Shown: positions 43,788-52,700 of the stretch, one piece after another
Position numbering within the stretch: the first letter of the stretch is position 1
Layout: the number at the start of each line of letters is the position of its first letter
Assembly: GCA_031425035.1 (NCBI GenBank)
Contig: JANPIN010000121.1
Location: forward strand, 1-64,000
Source: M3007 sp031425035
GTDB lineage: Bacteria; Bacteroidota; Bacteroidia; Chitinophagales; Saprospiraceae
Length of the DNA stretch: 64,000 nucleotides
Direction of reading: 5' to 3'
Position numbers and translations under genes: made by a program
Notes under the pieces: generated by a model
Told to the model about the DNA's origin: nothing
Seen by the model: only the letters and a program-made list of their open reading frames with translations
The model's database searches: none

Positions 43788-44924
43788 TCAGAATTGCGGA
43801 ATCGTCATCTGTATGACACAACCTTTGCCGGGCGACGATGCCAAATGAAAATCAATAAATCCCTCTTTTGCCCGCCAGTGATAATTGCTAATACCACTAC
43901 CCTCATATTTCGCGTCGGGGTCAAAACCAATGCCGTTGTCCCGGATTTCTATTCCTATGCCGTCCGTTTTTGGAAAAATTTTCACTTCTACCTGGGTGGC
44001 GCTGGCATGTTTGTAAATATTATGAATGACCTCTTTGTATATTTTGAAAATATTGTGGCGCTGTTCCATGCTGATCTTGATCGGTTTTTCCGGGGGAATG
44101 CTGACCTGAAAAAGCAACTGGGTATCCCCGGAAGCAAACATCTGTTGCGCGAATTTGCGCATGCGCTCAAACAACTCCCCGCTGGTATCCTTGTTCGGTT
44201 TGATCGCCCATACCGTATCGGAAAGATTGTTTTGGGTGTCTACCAACGTTTGCTTGATGTCCTCTAAAGTCCCGGCAAAATCCGAGGACTTTGCCGCACG
44301 TCGTTCCAAGGTAACCATAGAAATAGCAATACTGCTCAAATCGGAACTGACCTCATCATGCAGGTCGGCCGCAATCCGGCTACGGATATGCTGCATTTTT
44401 AGTCGCTGCCGAATGTTATATAAGGTCCAGAAATAAACGATGGCTCCGATAATGAACAGTACATAAGCAACTACCGCCGGATAAAACCAGGCTTTTTCCG
44501 TTAATGCCTCTTTGACGTAAAATTGCAAGGTTTGGTGTTTAGACGAAAACCCATTTTTCGTTCCCCAATACTCCAACTGGTGTTTACCGCCCGGCAAGTA
44601 GGTAAAATGCATTTGCGGATAAACGCTGGCAATTCCGCAGGGACTCAAACCCGTCCCTTCTATTTTGAAATAGTAAGAATCGACTTCGATCGGCTGTAAT
44701 TCTACCAGCAGTTCTTCTTCCAGCGCACCAATCAGCAGGGAATCAGGATTTCGTAGCTGACCATTAATTTTCACGCTCCGAATGACTGGCAAGGGCAGCT
44801 GATCGCTGATCATAAGTGCCGTGCAGTTTTCATGAACCGGTGGCAGACGACAGTTTAGAAGCAGCCCGGAAATCAAAATAATTCCAATTGCCTGCCCGGA
44901 ATAATAAGTCCTTCGGGCTTTCAT
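43788..44924 (-). CDS. NarL-system sensor histidine kinase (HisKA_3 type)
   Basis: 378 residues. An N-terminal hydrophobic segment (IGIILISGLLLNC) may be a lipoprotein or anchor signal. A periplasmic beta-sandwich resembling the Y_Y_Y domain (about 50-145, GLSPCGIASVYPQMHF, LPGGKHQLEYWGTK) is followed by a membrane helix near 152-172. The dimerisation domain has ADLHDEVSSDLSSI with His189. The ATPase domain shows EVIHNIYKHASAT (N box) and IRDNGIGFDP (G1). It should phosphorylate the response regulator encoded next. A possible -7 box (TAGATTTG, minus strand, 45044-45037) lies 113 bases upstream of the start. Confidence 0.92.
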   Translation of the reverse strand: MKARRTYYSGQAIGIILISGLLLNCRLPPVHENCTALMISDQLPLPVIRSVKINGQLRNPDSLLIGALEEELLVELQPIEVDSYYFKIEGTGLSPCGIASVYPQMHFTYLPGGKHQLEYWGTKNGFSSKHQTLQFYVKEALTEKAWFYPAVVAYVLFIIGAIVYFWTLYNIRQRLKMQHIRSRIAADLHDEVSSDLSSIAISMVTLERRAAKSSDFAGTLEDIKQTLVDTQNNLSDTVWAIKPNKDTSGELFERMRKFAQQMFASGDTQLLFQVSIPPEKPIKISMEQRHNIFKIYKEVIHNIYKHASATQVEVKIFPKTDGIGIEIRDNGIGFDPDAKYEGSGISNYHWRAKEGFIDFHLASSPGKGCVIQMTIPQF

Positions 44925-45086
44925 AAACCTGCGCTGTTAAATGGAAACCTGTGCCCGGAAAAAATAACATCTGCCGTTTTATTCATTGGTTATTTCGGTC
45001 GGAACCGGCTTTTGTATGGGTTATCTTTCCCACTCGCAAATCTAGTGTTGGGAATTGACAATTTCAAATACTCACTGGCGTCTTTT

Positions 45087-45407
45087 CTACATCCGCTCAT
45101 TATGCTCCACCACCTCCATCACCGTCCGGAACACCGCGTACCGCCCATCGAACCGGGCTTTTTGCTGGGCCTGCAACGCTGGGGCAAACTCCTGCTGATA
45201 CCGCATCAACTGCCCCATATCTTTCGATAAATACTGCATGGCATAAATTTTCGAATCCTCATGCTCGTGGCCCAGTAAGCGACACATCCGGTACGACAGG
45301 AAACAGCCGCTCGCCATCACATCCGGAATGTGGGTTTCCTGCATCCAGCGAACCCAATCGTCGTGGATTTCAAGATCAATCGTGACAGTAACGTTATATA
45401 GCAGCAT
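45087..45407 (-). CDS. DUF4286 family protein
   Basis: 106 residues from MLLYNVTVTIDLEIHDDWV; the frame extends to 45554 but the added part has no conserved character. The pattern WVRWMQETHIPDVMASGCF and YRMCRLL is characteristic of DUF4286, a ferredoxin-like alpha/beta family widespread in Bacteroidota with no established function. It is a single gene, divergent from the 918-residue protein gene. Confidence 0.85.
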   Translation of the reverse strand: MLLYNVTVTIDLEIHDDWVRWMQETHIPDVMASGCFLSYRMCRLLGHEHEDSKIYAMQYLSKDMGQLMRYQQEFAPALQAQQKARFDGRYAVFRTVMEVVEHNERM

Positions 45408-45487
45408 AGCATAATAGGGAAAAGCGCTTTTCCAGACGGGCATCGCCGGGCAAGACTTTTGGCAAAAATGGCGAACGCATTGGTTTT

Positions 45488-45520
45488 TTGCGTGTTTACA
45501 GGAAAAATAATTTAATCTTG
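45488..45520 (+). promoter_or_regulatory. Candidate promoter of the gliding-associated surface protein gene
   Basis: TTG (45488-45490), 22 bases, TAATCTTG (45513-45520), one mismatch to TAnnTTTG. It lies 52 bases before ATG 45573. Confidence 0.4.
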
Positions 45521-45572
45521 TACTCCGTTCACCTCCACGGTAACTACCGCCCAACCACTTGCGCCCGACACT

Positions 45573-48329
45573 ATGAAACCGATATTACGCACCCTCCTTG
45601 CCGCTTGTTTTCTTTGTTTTTTACCCTTTGTAGTCCTGGCTACCCACAACCGGGCGGGTGAAATCCATATTCGCCAGATCGGTCCGCTTACCGTCGAAGC
45701 CACCATCATTACCTGGACCCGAACCAGCAGCGTGAATGCCGACCGCGATTCGCTGACCATCAACTGGGGAGATGGCAGTAACCCCGAACCGGTTAGCCGC
45801 CAAAATGGTATAAATAACGAGGGTGTCCCGCTGGCCAACGATATTAAGTACAACATTTATGTCATCCAGCATACCTACGCCGGCCCCTCCTGTTACCGGA
45901 TCTCCATGACCGATCCCAACCGGATTGCCGGCATTATCAACGTGAACCCGCCCTCTTCGGATAATGTTCCTTTCCATATTGAAACTATTTACTGCTTTCA
46001 GGACCCGCAATTCGGCGGTAATAACACGACCCCCTATTTGCTGCAACCGCCCATCGATAATGCCTGCGTCGGCAAACTTTTCCTGCACAACCCCAATGCC
46101 TTCGACCCGGATGGCGACAGCCTTTCCTACCAGCTGATCGTCCCCCTGCAAAGTATTAAGACCCCCGTTCCGAATTACAGCTTTCCCAACCAGATCGTTC
46201 CGGGATCAAATAACAACCTCAGTCTGGATGAACGAACCGGCGATCTGGTCTGGTTCGCACCGCAGGCCGCCGGGGAGTATAACCTGGCCTTTATTATCGT
46301 CTCCTGGCGCAATGGCATGGCCATCGATACGACCATCCGGGACATGCAAATTTTCGTGAGTAAATGCGATAACAACCCGCCGGACGTTCAAACGATCGAT
46401 AAAATTTGCGTGATCGCCGGCACTACGGTGGAGTTTCCGGTGTTCGCTACCGATCCGGATACCGGCGATTTTGTGCAGCTTTCCGCACTGGGCGCGCCGC
46501 TGGATTCGAGCCTGATCAGCTTCGCCACTTTCACCGGTCCGCAGGGATTTCAAAGGCCGCCCCTGAATGGCACTTTCCAATGGAAAACCACCTGTGAGCA
46601 TATTTCCAACCAGCCCTATTCTGTAGTGTTCAAAGCCGTGGATTCGCAGGACAGCATTAAATCGCAGCTGGCCGATCTGAAAACGGTGTCGATTAAAGTG
46701 GTGGGCCCGCCACCCGAAGACGTCCAGGCGGTTACCAGTCAGGGCGCCATCGAAGTAACCTGGGCCAAACCTTACGCCTGCGAAAATGCCGCCGGGAATT
46801 ATTTCAACGGCTTTTCGGTCTGGCGCCGCGAAGGCAGCAAGTCATTTCCCATCGACACCTGTACGCCCGGCCTGGCCGGTAAAGGCTACACCCAACTGAT
46901 CCTGACCACCAAGCAAATGAAGGACGGGCGATATTATTTCAAAGACACGAATGTGGAGCGGGGACGCACTTACTGCTATCGGATTCTGGGCAAATTCGCC
47001 CGTATTTCAGCCGGCGGCTACGCTTATAACGTGGTGGAAAGCCTGCCTTCGGAAGAAGTCTGCGTCCAGTTGCCCCGCGACCTGCCGCTGATTACCAATG
47101 TCGACGTGCTGAGCACGGACCCCGTAACCGGTCAGATCAGCATTATATGGACCAAACCACTGGCCGGCGAACTGGATACGGTGATCAATTTCGGGCCTTA
47201 CCGCTATCAGCTGCTGCGGGCTCCGGGTTTTACCGGCGGTACTTTTGAGGAAGTCCCCGGCGCCTCTTTTACTTCACCCACTTTCTGGCAGGCGAATGAT
47301 ACCACCTTCCTGGATCAGGGCCTCAACACGACCGGCCAGCCTTACCGTTACCAGGTCGCTTTTTACGTACGCGGAGAAAACACCCCGCTTGGCACGACTA
47401 CGGCGGCATCCTCTATTTTTCTGACGATCAACTCCACCGACGAAACAAACCTGCTTTCCTGGGAAGAGAACGTGCCCTGGGAAAATTACTCGTACACCAT
47501 TTTCCGTAAAAACAGCGCCGGCCAGTTTGATTCCATCGCCTCTACCGCTAATCGGAATTACGCGGATCGTGGTCTGATCAACGGGCAACTTTACTGTTAC
47601 TTTGTGCGCAGTGAAGGCACGTATAGCGTGGCCGGGCTGCCCAGTCCGCTCATCAATAATTCGCAGGAAAACTGCGGTGTACCACTGGATACCGTCCCCC
47701 CCTGCCCGCCGCAACTGGTGCAGATCAATAACTTGTGTAATGGTCAGGGCGGCCCGCAACCCGACCCGCCTTACGAGAATAACCTCCTGTGGACCAATCC
47801 CAACTCGACCTGCGGCGGCTCGCAGGATGTGGTGCTTTACCATATTTGGTACGCCGGCACCACGAATGAAACGCTGCAGTTACTCGATTCCCAGGCCGAA
47901 GCCGGCAACACGGACTATGTGCACGAACTGCCGGATGGGCTGACGGGCTGTTACGCCGTTTCCGCACTGGATTCGGTGGGTAACGAGAGTGCGCTGAGTA
48001 ATGTCATTTGTGTAGATAACTGCCCGGAATATTTGCTGCCCAACGCATTTACGCCCAACGGGGACGATCACAACGACGTGTTCACGCCTTTCCCGGGCTG
48101 GCGTTTTGTCGAGCAGGTAGAAATGCAGATTTTCAATCGCTGGGGAAATTTAGTCTTCAGTACGACCGACCCAGCGATCAACTGGACCGGCCGCAGTACC
48201 GACGGAAAAGAACTGGCAGAAGGCACTTATTTCTATGTTTGCAAAATTTTTGAACGTCGGGTGGGAGGTTTTTCCGCACGCCCCGATCCGTTGAGCGGCT
48301 ATATTGAACTGGTTCGTGGCGGTCGTTAA
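45573..48329 (+). CDS. Surface protein with fibronectin-like domains and gliding-associated (CHU_C) C-terminus
   Basis: 918 residues with signal peptide MKPILRTLLAACFLCFLPFVVLA. The N-terminal part (RAGEIHIRQIGPLTVEATI, SLTINWGDGS) resembles PKD-like or conserved gliding-associated domains. Several fibronectin III-like units follow (IEVTWAKPYACENAAG, GQISIIWTKPLAGEL). The last 85 residues are the CHU_C/T9SS type B sorting domain: LPNAFTPNGDDHNDVF, MQIFNRWGNLVF, DGKELAEGTYFYV. It is therefore a probable T9SS substrate retained on or released from the surface. batB-like starts 15 bases after its stop. Confidence 0.88.
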   Translation: MKPILRTLLAACFLCFLPFVVLATHNRAGEIHIRQIGPLTVEATIITWTRTSSVNADRDSLTINWGDGSNPEPVSRQNGINNEGVPLANDIKYNIYVIQHTYAGPSCYRISMTDPNRIAGIINVNPPSSDNVPFHIETIYCFQDPQFGGNNTTPYLLQPPIDNACVGKLFLHNPNAFDPDGDSLSYQLIVPLQSIKTPVPNYSFPNQIVPGSNNNLSLDERTGDLVWFAPQAAGEYNLAFIIVSWRNGMAIDTTIRDMQIFVSKCDNNPPDVQTIDKICVIAGTTVEFPVFATDPDTGDFVQLSALGAPLDSSLISFATFTGPQGFQRPPLNGTFQWKTTCEHISNQPYSVVFKAVDSQDSIKSQLADLKTVSIKVVGPPPEDVQAVTSQGAIEVTWAKPYACENAAGNYFNGFSVWRREGSKSFPIDTCTPGLAGKGYTQLILTTKQMKDGRYYFKDTNVERGRTYCYRILGKFARISAGGYAYNVVESLPSEEVCVQLPRDLPLITNVDVLSTDPVTGQISIIWTKPLAGELDTVINFGPYRYQLLRAPGFTGGTFEEVPGASFTSPTFWQANDTTFLDQGLNTTGQPYRYQVAFYVRGENTPLGTTTAASSIFLTINSTDETNLLSWEENVPWENYSYTIFRKNSAGQFDSIASTANRNYADRGLINGQLYCYFVRSEGTYSVAGLPSPLINNSQENCGVPLDTVPPCPPQLVQINNLCNGQGGPQPDPPYENNLLWTNPNSTCGGSQDVVLYHIWYAGTTNETLQLLDSQAEAGNTDYVHELPDGLTGCYAVSALDSVGNESALSNVICVDNCPEYLLPNAFTPNGDDHNDVFTPFPGWRFVEQVEMQIFNRWGNLVFSTTDPAINWTGRSTDGKELAEGTYFYVCKIFERRVGGFSARPDPLSGYIELVRGGR

Positions 48330-48344
48330 ATCAGCAGGCATTCT

Positions 48345-49364
48345 ATGAATTTTCCGCAACCCGAATACCCCCAACATCTGTGGCTGCTGGCTGCCCTGCC
48401 CCTGCTGGCACTGCTGCTGGCCGCTTATTGGTGGTGGCGCGGCCAGGCGATCCGGCAACTGGGGCAACCGGCTTTGGTGGCCCGCCTGCTGCCCGATTTT
48501 TCGGCTTCGCGGTTTTGGTTAAAAAACGGGCTCCTGGGTCTGAGCCTGGTGTTTCTGGCCCTGGCCTGGGCGAATCCACGTCAGGGGGCGAAAAAACGAC
48601 CGGTTACCCAGCAGAGTGCCGATGTGTTTATTGCGCTGGATATTTCGCAAAGCATGTGGGCCAAAGACGTAGCGCCCAGCCGCCTGGAACTGGCCAAACG
48701 TTTCGCCATCAAACTGGTGGAAGCCCTGGAAGGCGAACGTATCGGCCTCATTTTTTTCGCCGGCGATGCTTTTTTGCAAATGCCGCTGTCGACGGACTAC
48801 AATTTTTCGATTCAAAGCCTGCAGACCGCCAGCCCGGATTTGATCACCGAACAGGGCACGGCCATTCCCGCCGCCATCGATCTGGCCAATGAATCCTTTG
48901 ATGCCGGCCACGAAAGCGGCCGCATGCTGATCCTGATCACGGACGGTGAAAACCACGATGAAGAAGCCCTCGACCAGGCGCAGGCTGCTGCCGATGATGG
49001 GGTAGTCATTTGTACGGTCGGTGCAGGCACCACGGCCGGCGGTCCGATTCCGCTGGAAAGCGGGGTGAATGATCTGTATAAACGGGATGAACAAGGCCGG
49101 ATCGTGACGACCCATCTGAATGAAACCTTGCTGGCCGATCTGGCCCGGGCTGGCGGTGGCTCCGCGTATAACCTGAATCAGGGCGACCGCGTAGTAAATG
49201 CCCTGCGGCGCGAAGTGGACCGGCTGCAAAAACGGGCGGTCGAAGTGCGGTCTTTTTCGGAATTTGAATCTTATTACACCTGGTTTTTACTGCCCGCTAT
49301 ATTGTTGCTGGCCCTGGAGCAATGGACCTTGTTTTACGCCAAAAAACGCTCGAAAAATGTTTAG
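48345..49364 (+). CDS. VWA-domain membrane protein, BatB-like
   Basis: 339 residues. Two N-terminal membrane helices (LWLLAALPLLALLLAAYWWW and LLGLSLVFLALAWA) precede a von Willebrand A domain with the MIDAS motif DISQSM near residue 98, the threonine in EQGTAIP and ITDGENHDEE. A last membrane helix is FLLPAILLLALEQWTLFY. Bat proteins contribute to envelope stress tolerance (aerotolerance) in Bacteroidota, but their mechanism is unclear. The stop overlaps the start of the BatC-like gene by 8 bases. moxR, batA and batD are absent from this locus. Confidence 0.85.
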   Translation: MNFPQPEYPQHLWLLAALPLLALLLAAYWWWRGQAIRQLGQPALVARLLPDFSASRFWLKNGLLGLSLVFLALAWANPRQGAKKRPVTQQSADVFIALDISQSMWAKDVAPSRLELAKRFAIKLVEALEGERIGLIFFAGDAFLQMPLSTDYNFSIQSLQTASPDLITEQGTAIPAAIDLANESFDAGHESGRMLILITDGENHDEEALDQAQAAADDGVVICTVGAGTTAGGPIPLESGVNDLYKRDEQGRIVTTHLNETLLADLARAGGGSAYNLNQGDRVVNALRREVDRLQKRAVEVRSFSEFESYYTWFLLPAILLLALEQWTLFYAKKRSKNV

Positions 49365-50112
49365 ACATGGTTGTTTACTAGGCTCGGTATGGCTGCTGGT
49401 TACCAGCATGTATGGCCAGACGCCTCATGAGTTACTCCGCAGCGGCGATCAGGCTTACTCGAAACAAGAGTATACGAAGGCCCTGAAAAACTACCAGGAA
49501 GCCGTTGAAAAAAATCCCGGGAACGGCAATGCCCTGTATAACCTGGGCTGTACCGAATATCAGCAGGCTAAATACCAGGAAGCGGAAAAGTCTTTTGAAC
49601 AAGCCATTGCGGGCAATCAACCGGCCGATTACAAGGCCGATGGCCTGTATAATCTGGGCAATGCCCGCCTGAAACAACGCAAATTCAACGAAGCCATCGA
49701 GGCGTATGAAAACAGCCTGCGTCTGCGTCCCGGCGATCCGGCGACGAAAACAAACCTGCAGATAGCCAAGCAAAATTTACAGAAGCAAAAAGCCGACGAG
49801 CAGAAAAAAAAGCAGCAGGAACAGGAAAAAAACGGGCAACAGCCAGATCAGCAACCACCGCAGCCGGATCAAAACCAACAGCCGCAGGACAAACCGGAAC
49901 AGCAGCCGGGACAGCAGCCGCCACCCAAACCCGGGGAAGGTGCCGGCGAAGAGCCCGCGCCATCCACGCCTACTGAACCTGGTAAAATGAGCAAACAGGA
50001 AGCCCAGCGCCTGCTGGAAACCACCATCGGCCCCGAAGACCGTAAAAGTGCCCATAAGTACCGGGCCAGCGTACGCAAAACTGCCCCGAAGACAAGTCAG
50101 AAGGACTGGTAG
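49357..50112 (+). CDS. TPR protein, BatC-like
   Basis: 251 residues from MFRHGCLLGSVWLLVTSMYG, which forms a signal peptide. Three to four TPR units at about 25-145 (YTKALKNYQEAVEKNPGN, YQEAEKSFEQAIAGNQPA, FNEAIEAYENSLRLRPGD) are followed by a Lys/Gln and then Gln/Pro-rich linker and a short C-terminal region MSKQEAQRLLETTI ending KDW, as is usual for BatC. It overlaps the BatB-like gene by 8 bases, indicating translational coupling. The longer frame from 49198 lies inside batB. Confidence 0.85.
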   Translation: MFRHGCLLGSVWLLVTSMYGQTPHELLRSGDQAYSKQEYTKALKNYQEAVEKNPGNGNALYNLGCTEYQQAKYQEAEKSFEQAIAGNQPADYKADGLYNLGNARLKQRKFNEAIEAYENSLRLRPGDPATKTNLQIAKQNLQKQKADEQKKKQQEQEKNGQQPDQQPPQPDQNQQPQDKPEQQPGQQPPPKPGEGAGEEPAPSTPTEPGKMSKQEAQRLLETTIGPEDRKSAHKYRASVRKTAPKTSQKDW

Positions 50113-50114
50113 GT

Positions 50115-50145
50115 TTGTCGGTTTGCCTGGAATGTTCGACTTTTG
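50115..50145 (+). promoter_or_regulatory. Candidate promoter of the 2OG oxygenase gene
   Basis: TTG (50115-50117), 20 bases, GACTTTTG (50138-50145), one mismatch to TAnnTTTG. It lies 71 bases before ATG 50216, just after the BatC-like stop. Confidence 0.4.
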
Positions 50146-50215
50146 CCACGCTTGATTTTCACTCGAAAATAAACCTGGCCGGCGCCATTACAAGCCTGGT
50201 CTTCAATCAACTCCT

Positions 50216-51169
50216 ATGCAAGAGAAAGGTGTTCCCACCGTTGACCTCTCCCAATTTACCCAGGGCACGGAAAGTGACCGGGCCAGTTTCGTACAGGCGC
50301 TCGGACGTGCTTTCCACGAGGTTGGTTTCGTAGCCGTAGTCAATCACGGTATTCCTAAAAAATTAGTGGATGATTTTTACGCGGCCTCTAAAGCATTTTT
50401 TGCGCTGCCGGAAGGCGTAAAACGGCAGTATGAAGTGGCGGGTATGGCCGGCCAGCGGGGCTACACCTCTTTCGGTAAAGAACACGCCAAGCAATCGCAG
50501 GTAGCCGATTTGAAGGAGTTCTTCCAGATTGGACAGGAAGTGCCGGACAGCCACCCGTTGAAAAGCCTTTACCCCGATAATGTGCAGGTGCAGGAAGTGG
50601 CCGATTACGCCCGTTTGGGCCGCGAACTATACCAGGCTTTTGAAAATGCCGGCGGGCAACTCCTGCAGGCGATCGCTATTTACCTGGGTTTGGAAACCGA
50701 CTATTTCGAGCGTTACATCCAGCATGGAAACTCTATTCTGCGCTCTATTTTCTACCCGCCGATCACCCGCGAACCCGCCAGCGCCATTCGCGCCGAACAA
50801 CATGAGGATATCAACCTCATTACCCTGCTGGTCGGCGCCAGTGCCGGTGGCCTGGAACTCCTGACGTCGGAAAATAAATGGGTGGCCGTGATGCCGGAAG
50901 CCGACGAAATTGTCATCAACGTCGGTGATATGCTGCAACGCCTCACGAATAATTACCTGAAAAGTACCACGCACCGGGTCGTCAATCCACCCCGCCAAGA
51001 CTGGCACCTGCCGCGACTCAGCATCCCATTCTTCCTGCACCCAGTGCAAAGCATGGACCTGACCTGCCTGCCCAGCTGCGTGACGCCGGAAAATCCGCTG
51101 CTCTACGAACCCATCACCGCCGGCGATTATCTGGACGAACGGCTGCGGGAAATCGGGCTGAAGAAATGA
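50216..51169 (+). CDS. 2-oxoglutarate/Fe(II) oxygenase, isopenicillin N synthase family
   Basis: 317 residues. The N-terminal DIOX-N segment (PTVDLSQFTQG, FHEVGFVAVVNHGI) is followed by the double-stranded beta-helix with the iron triad His196-Asp198 (EQHEDIN) and His253 (STTHRVVN) and the co-substrate arginine Arg267 (PRLSIPFF). The complete active site indicates an active hydroxylase or desaturase. The substrate is not evident. There are no biosynthetic neighbours. The stop codon is the beginning of a 27-base inverted repeat shared with the end of the convergent FAD oxidoreductase gene. Confidence 0.88.
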   Translation: MQEKGVPTVDLSQFTQGTESDRASFVQALGRAFHEVGFVAVVNHGIPKKLVDDFYAASKAFFALPEGVKRQYEVAGMAGQRGYTSFGKEHAKQSQVADLKEFFQIGQEVPDSHPLKSLYPDNVQVQEVADYARLGRELYQAFENAGGQLLQAIAIYLGLETDYFERYIQHGNSILRSIFYPPITREPASAIRAEQHEDINLITLLVGASAGGLELLTSENKWVAVMPEADEIVINVGDMLQRLTNNYLKSTTHRVVNPPRQDWHLPRLSIPFFLHPVQSMDLTCLPSCVTPENPLLYEPITAGDYLDERLREIGLKK

Positions 51170-51339
51170 AGGGATGAAAGGATGAAGTGATAAAGTGATG
51201 GGGGCAGGATCATTTCGGGTTTTTACTAAATGAAGTAATGAAAGGATGAAGAGATGAGGGGCGGGATCATTTCGGGCTTTTTACTATAACCCATGCCCTA
51301 CCACGGTCTCCCATCACTTCATCCCTTCATCCCTTCATT
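51165..51339. repeat. Convergent-gene spacer built from inverted and direct repeats
   Basis: The first 27 bases (51165-51191) are the reverse complement of 51313-51339 with one mismatch; each arm includes a stop codon of one of the converging genes. Between them, two direct copies of about 28 bases (51201-51228 and 51258-51286, core GGATCATTTCGGG) each follow ATGAAGG-like words. The whole could form a long hairpin acting as a bidirectional transcript end. Confidence 0.7.
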
Positions 51340-52472
51340 AATAGATCCGCCCCTTCTCTCCCCACCAGCGTACCGATCGCCACGCCCATACCACTGAGCC
51401 GCACGGCGACGGTGACATGTTGAGAAATGCGCTCGATGATGGGTTTTTTCACCGGACCCAGGCCGAGAATGCCGGTCCACCAACTGTCGATCTCCACGTG
51501 CTGGCCCGGACAAATGACGGTGTGGAGCAGGTTCATTAAGGCCTGGCGGATCAGCTCGTTACTGCCAAACTGATCCGTATTTTCTTCCTCCCGCGCTAAA
51601 TGACGGCCTCCGCCAAGCAGGAGCCGGCCATCGATATTCCGGAAATAATAGTAGCCACGGTCATAGTGAAAACAGCCAGCTACGGCCAGGTTGGCGATTG
51701 GCTGGGTGATGAGCACCTGGTTACGGGCCGGTACGACGTCCGTACGACCCAGCAGGCGGCCGGCAAATCCGTTGACTGCTACCAGCACACGCGCAGCCCG
51801 CAGCGTCCAGCCGAATTCCGTTTCAATTTCTACTCCCTGACTGGTGTCCTCCAAATGGCGAATGCCCAGGCCATTGAAAATTTTCACGCCTTTCGACAGG
51901 GCGATTTGCAGCAGCGCGGCCATCATTTTCCCGGTATGCACCTGGCCTTCCGGCTGGTTCAGAATGAGGTGCCGGACGCCCTGGAAACCGAAATCGGGCA
52001 GCCGCTCGTCCACCACCTTATACCCTTCCGAATGCCCGGTGATGGCGCCTATTTTCCGGTTAAAATCAGGAATAACGTCTACGCATTCCTGAAAAACAGC
52101 TTCTTCTTCCGAATTGAACATTTCGTAACCGCCGCGGGTTTGAAAGTCCAGCTGCTCGTCGCCGACCAGTTCCCGCAACTGCTGCAGACCGCGCCAGCGT
52201 TTTTCCACCACGGTCAGTACGTCGTCTTCGGTCATGTGCGTCAGGTCGTCCAACAGTTCTGTCAGCGATCCGAAACAGGCGAAACCGGCGTTGCGGGTGC
52301 TGGCGCCGATGGGCAGCGGACCGCGTTCGAGAATGGCGACGTGCAGTTCGGGATGTAAGGTTTTAATCTGAATGGCGGCGTTCAGCCCGACAATTCCGCT
52401 GCCGATGATGGCGACGTCGAGGTTTTTCAGGAAAGTTTCACGTTCCCAGTAACTGAGTTCATAGTGCAGCAT
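51327..52472 (-). CDS. FAD-dependent oxidoreductase (DAO family)
   Basis: 381 residues. The dinucleotide-binding motif IIGSGIVGLNAA (about 22-33) and the ILERGPLPIGASTRNAGF segment are typical of D-amino acid oxidase/glycine oxidase-like enzymes. The C-terminal part has a conserved GRLLLGGGRHL and LGLGPVKKPIIERI. It should oxidise an amine or amino acid with FAD; the substrate is unknown. ATG 52472 begins with 16 residues before the FAD motif, which fits. The 3' end carries the repeat arm described at 51165-51339. Confidence 0.88.
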   Translation of the reverse strand: MLHYELSYWERETFLKNLDVAIIGSGIVGLNAAIQIKTLHPELHVAILERGPLPIGASTRNAGFACFGSLTELLDDLTHMTEDDVLTVVEKRWRGLQQLRELVGDEQLDFQTRGGYEMFNSEEEAVFQECVDVIPDFNRKIGAITGHSEGYKVVDERLPDFGFQGVRHLILNQPEGQVHTGKMMAALLQIALSKGVKIFNGLGIRHLEDTSQGVEIETEFGWTLRAARVLVAVNGFAGRLLGRTDVVPARNQVLITQPIANLAVAGCFHYDRGYYYFRNIDGRLLLGGGRHLAREEENTDQFGSNELIRQALMNLLHTVICPGQHVEIDSWWTGILGLGPVKKPIIERISQHVTVAVRLSGMGVAIGTLVGREGADLLMKG

Positions 52473-52626
52473 GCGGTCAGTATTTGCCGGTGAAGGTGCT
52501 TATTTTTTACTTTTAAATTTCCCCGTAAAGGAAGGTGCCTTTCCCAAAACCAATTTGTTTAAAATTATTTATGTTGTTTTTTATTAAACATTTTATTTAA
52601 AATCCCTATATTCCAGCCGAACCTTC

Positions 52627-52634
52627 TAATTTTG
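52627..52634 (+). promoter_or_regulatory. -7 box upstream of the PcrA/UvrD helicase gene
   Basis: TAATTTTG matches TAnnTTTG, 67 bases before ATG 52701, within a strongly AT-rich 228-base gap. No TTG at the -33 spacing. Confidence 0.45.
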
Positions 52635-52700
52635 CCGGCGGAAACTGCCGGCAAAGGCAGTCATTGGAAAAACATATTCGCCCACTAGCACCTATTCTGG

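Noticed and set aside
40369..44924. Calling the subtilase cluster an anti-phage system
   Set aside because: Signal-less subtilases occur in some conflict systems, but no nuclease, NTPase or other effector is present here, and a two-component system points equally to environmental signalling.
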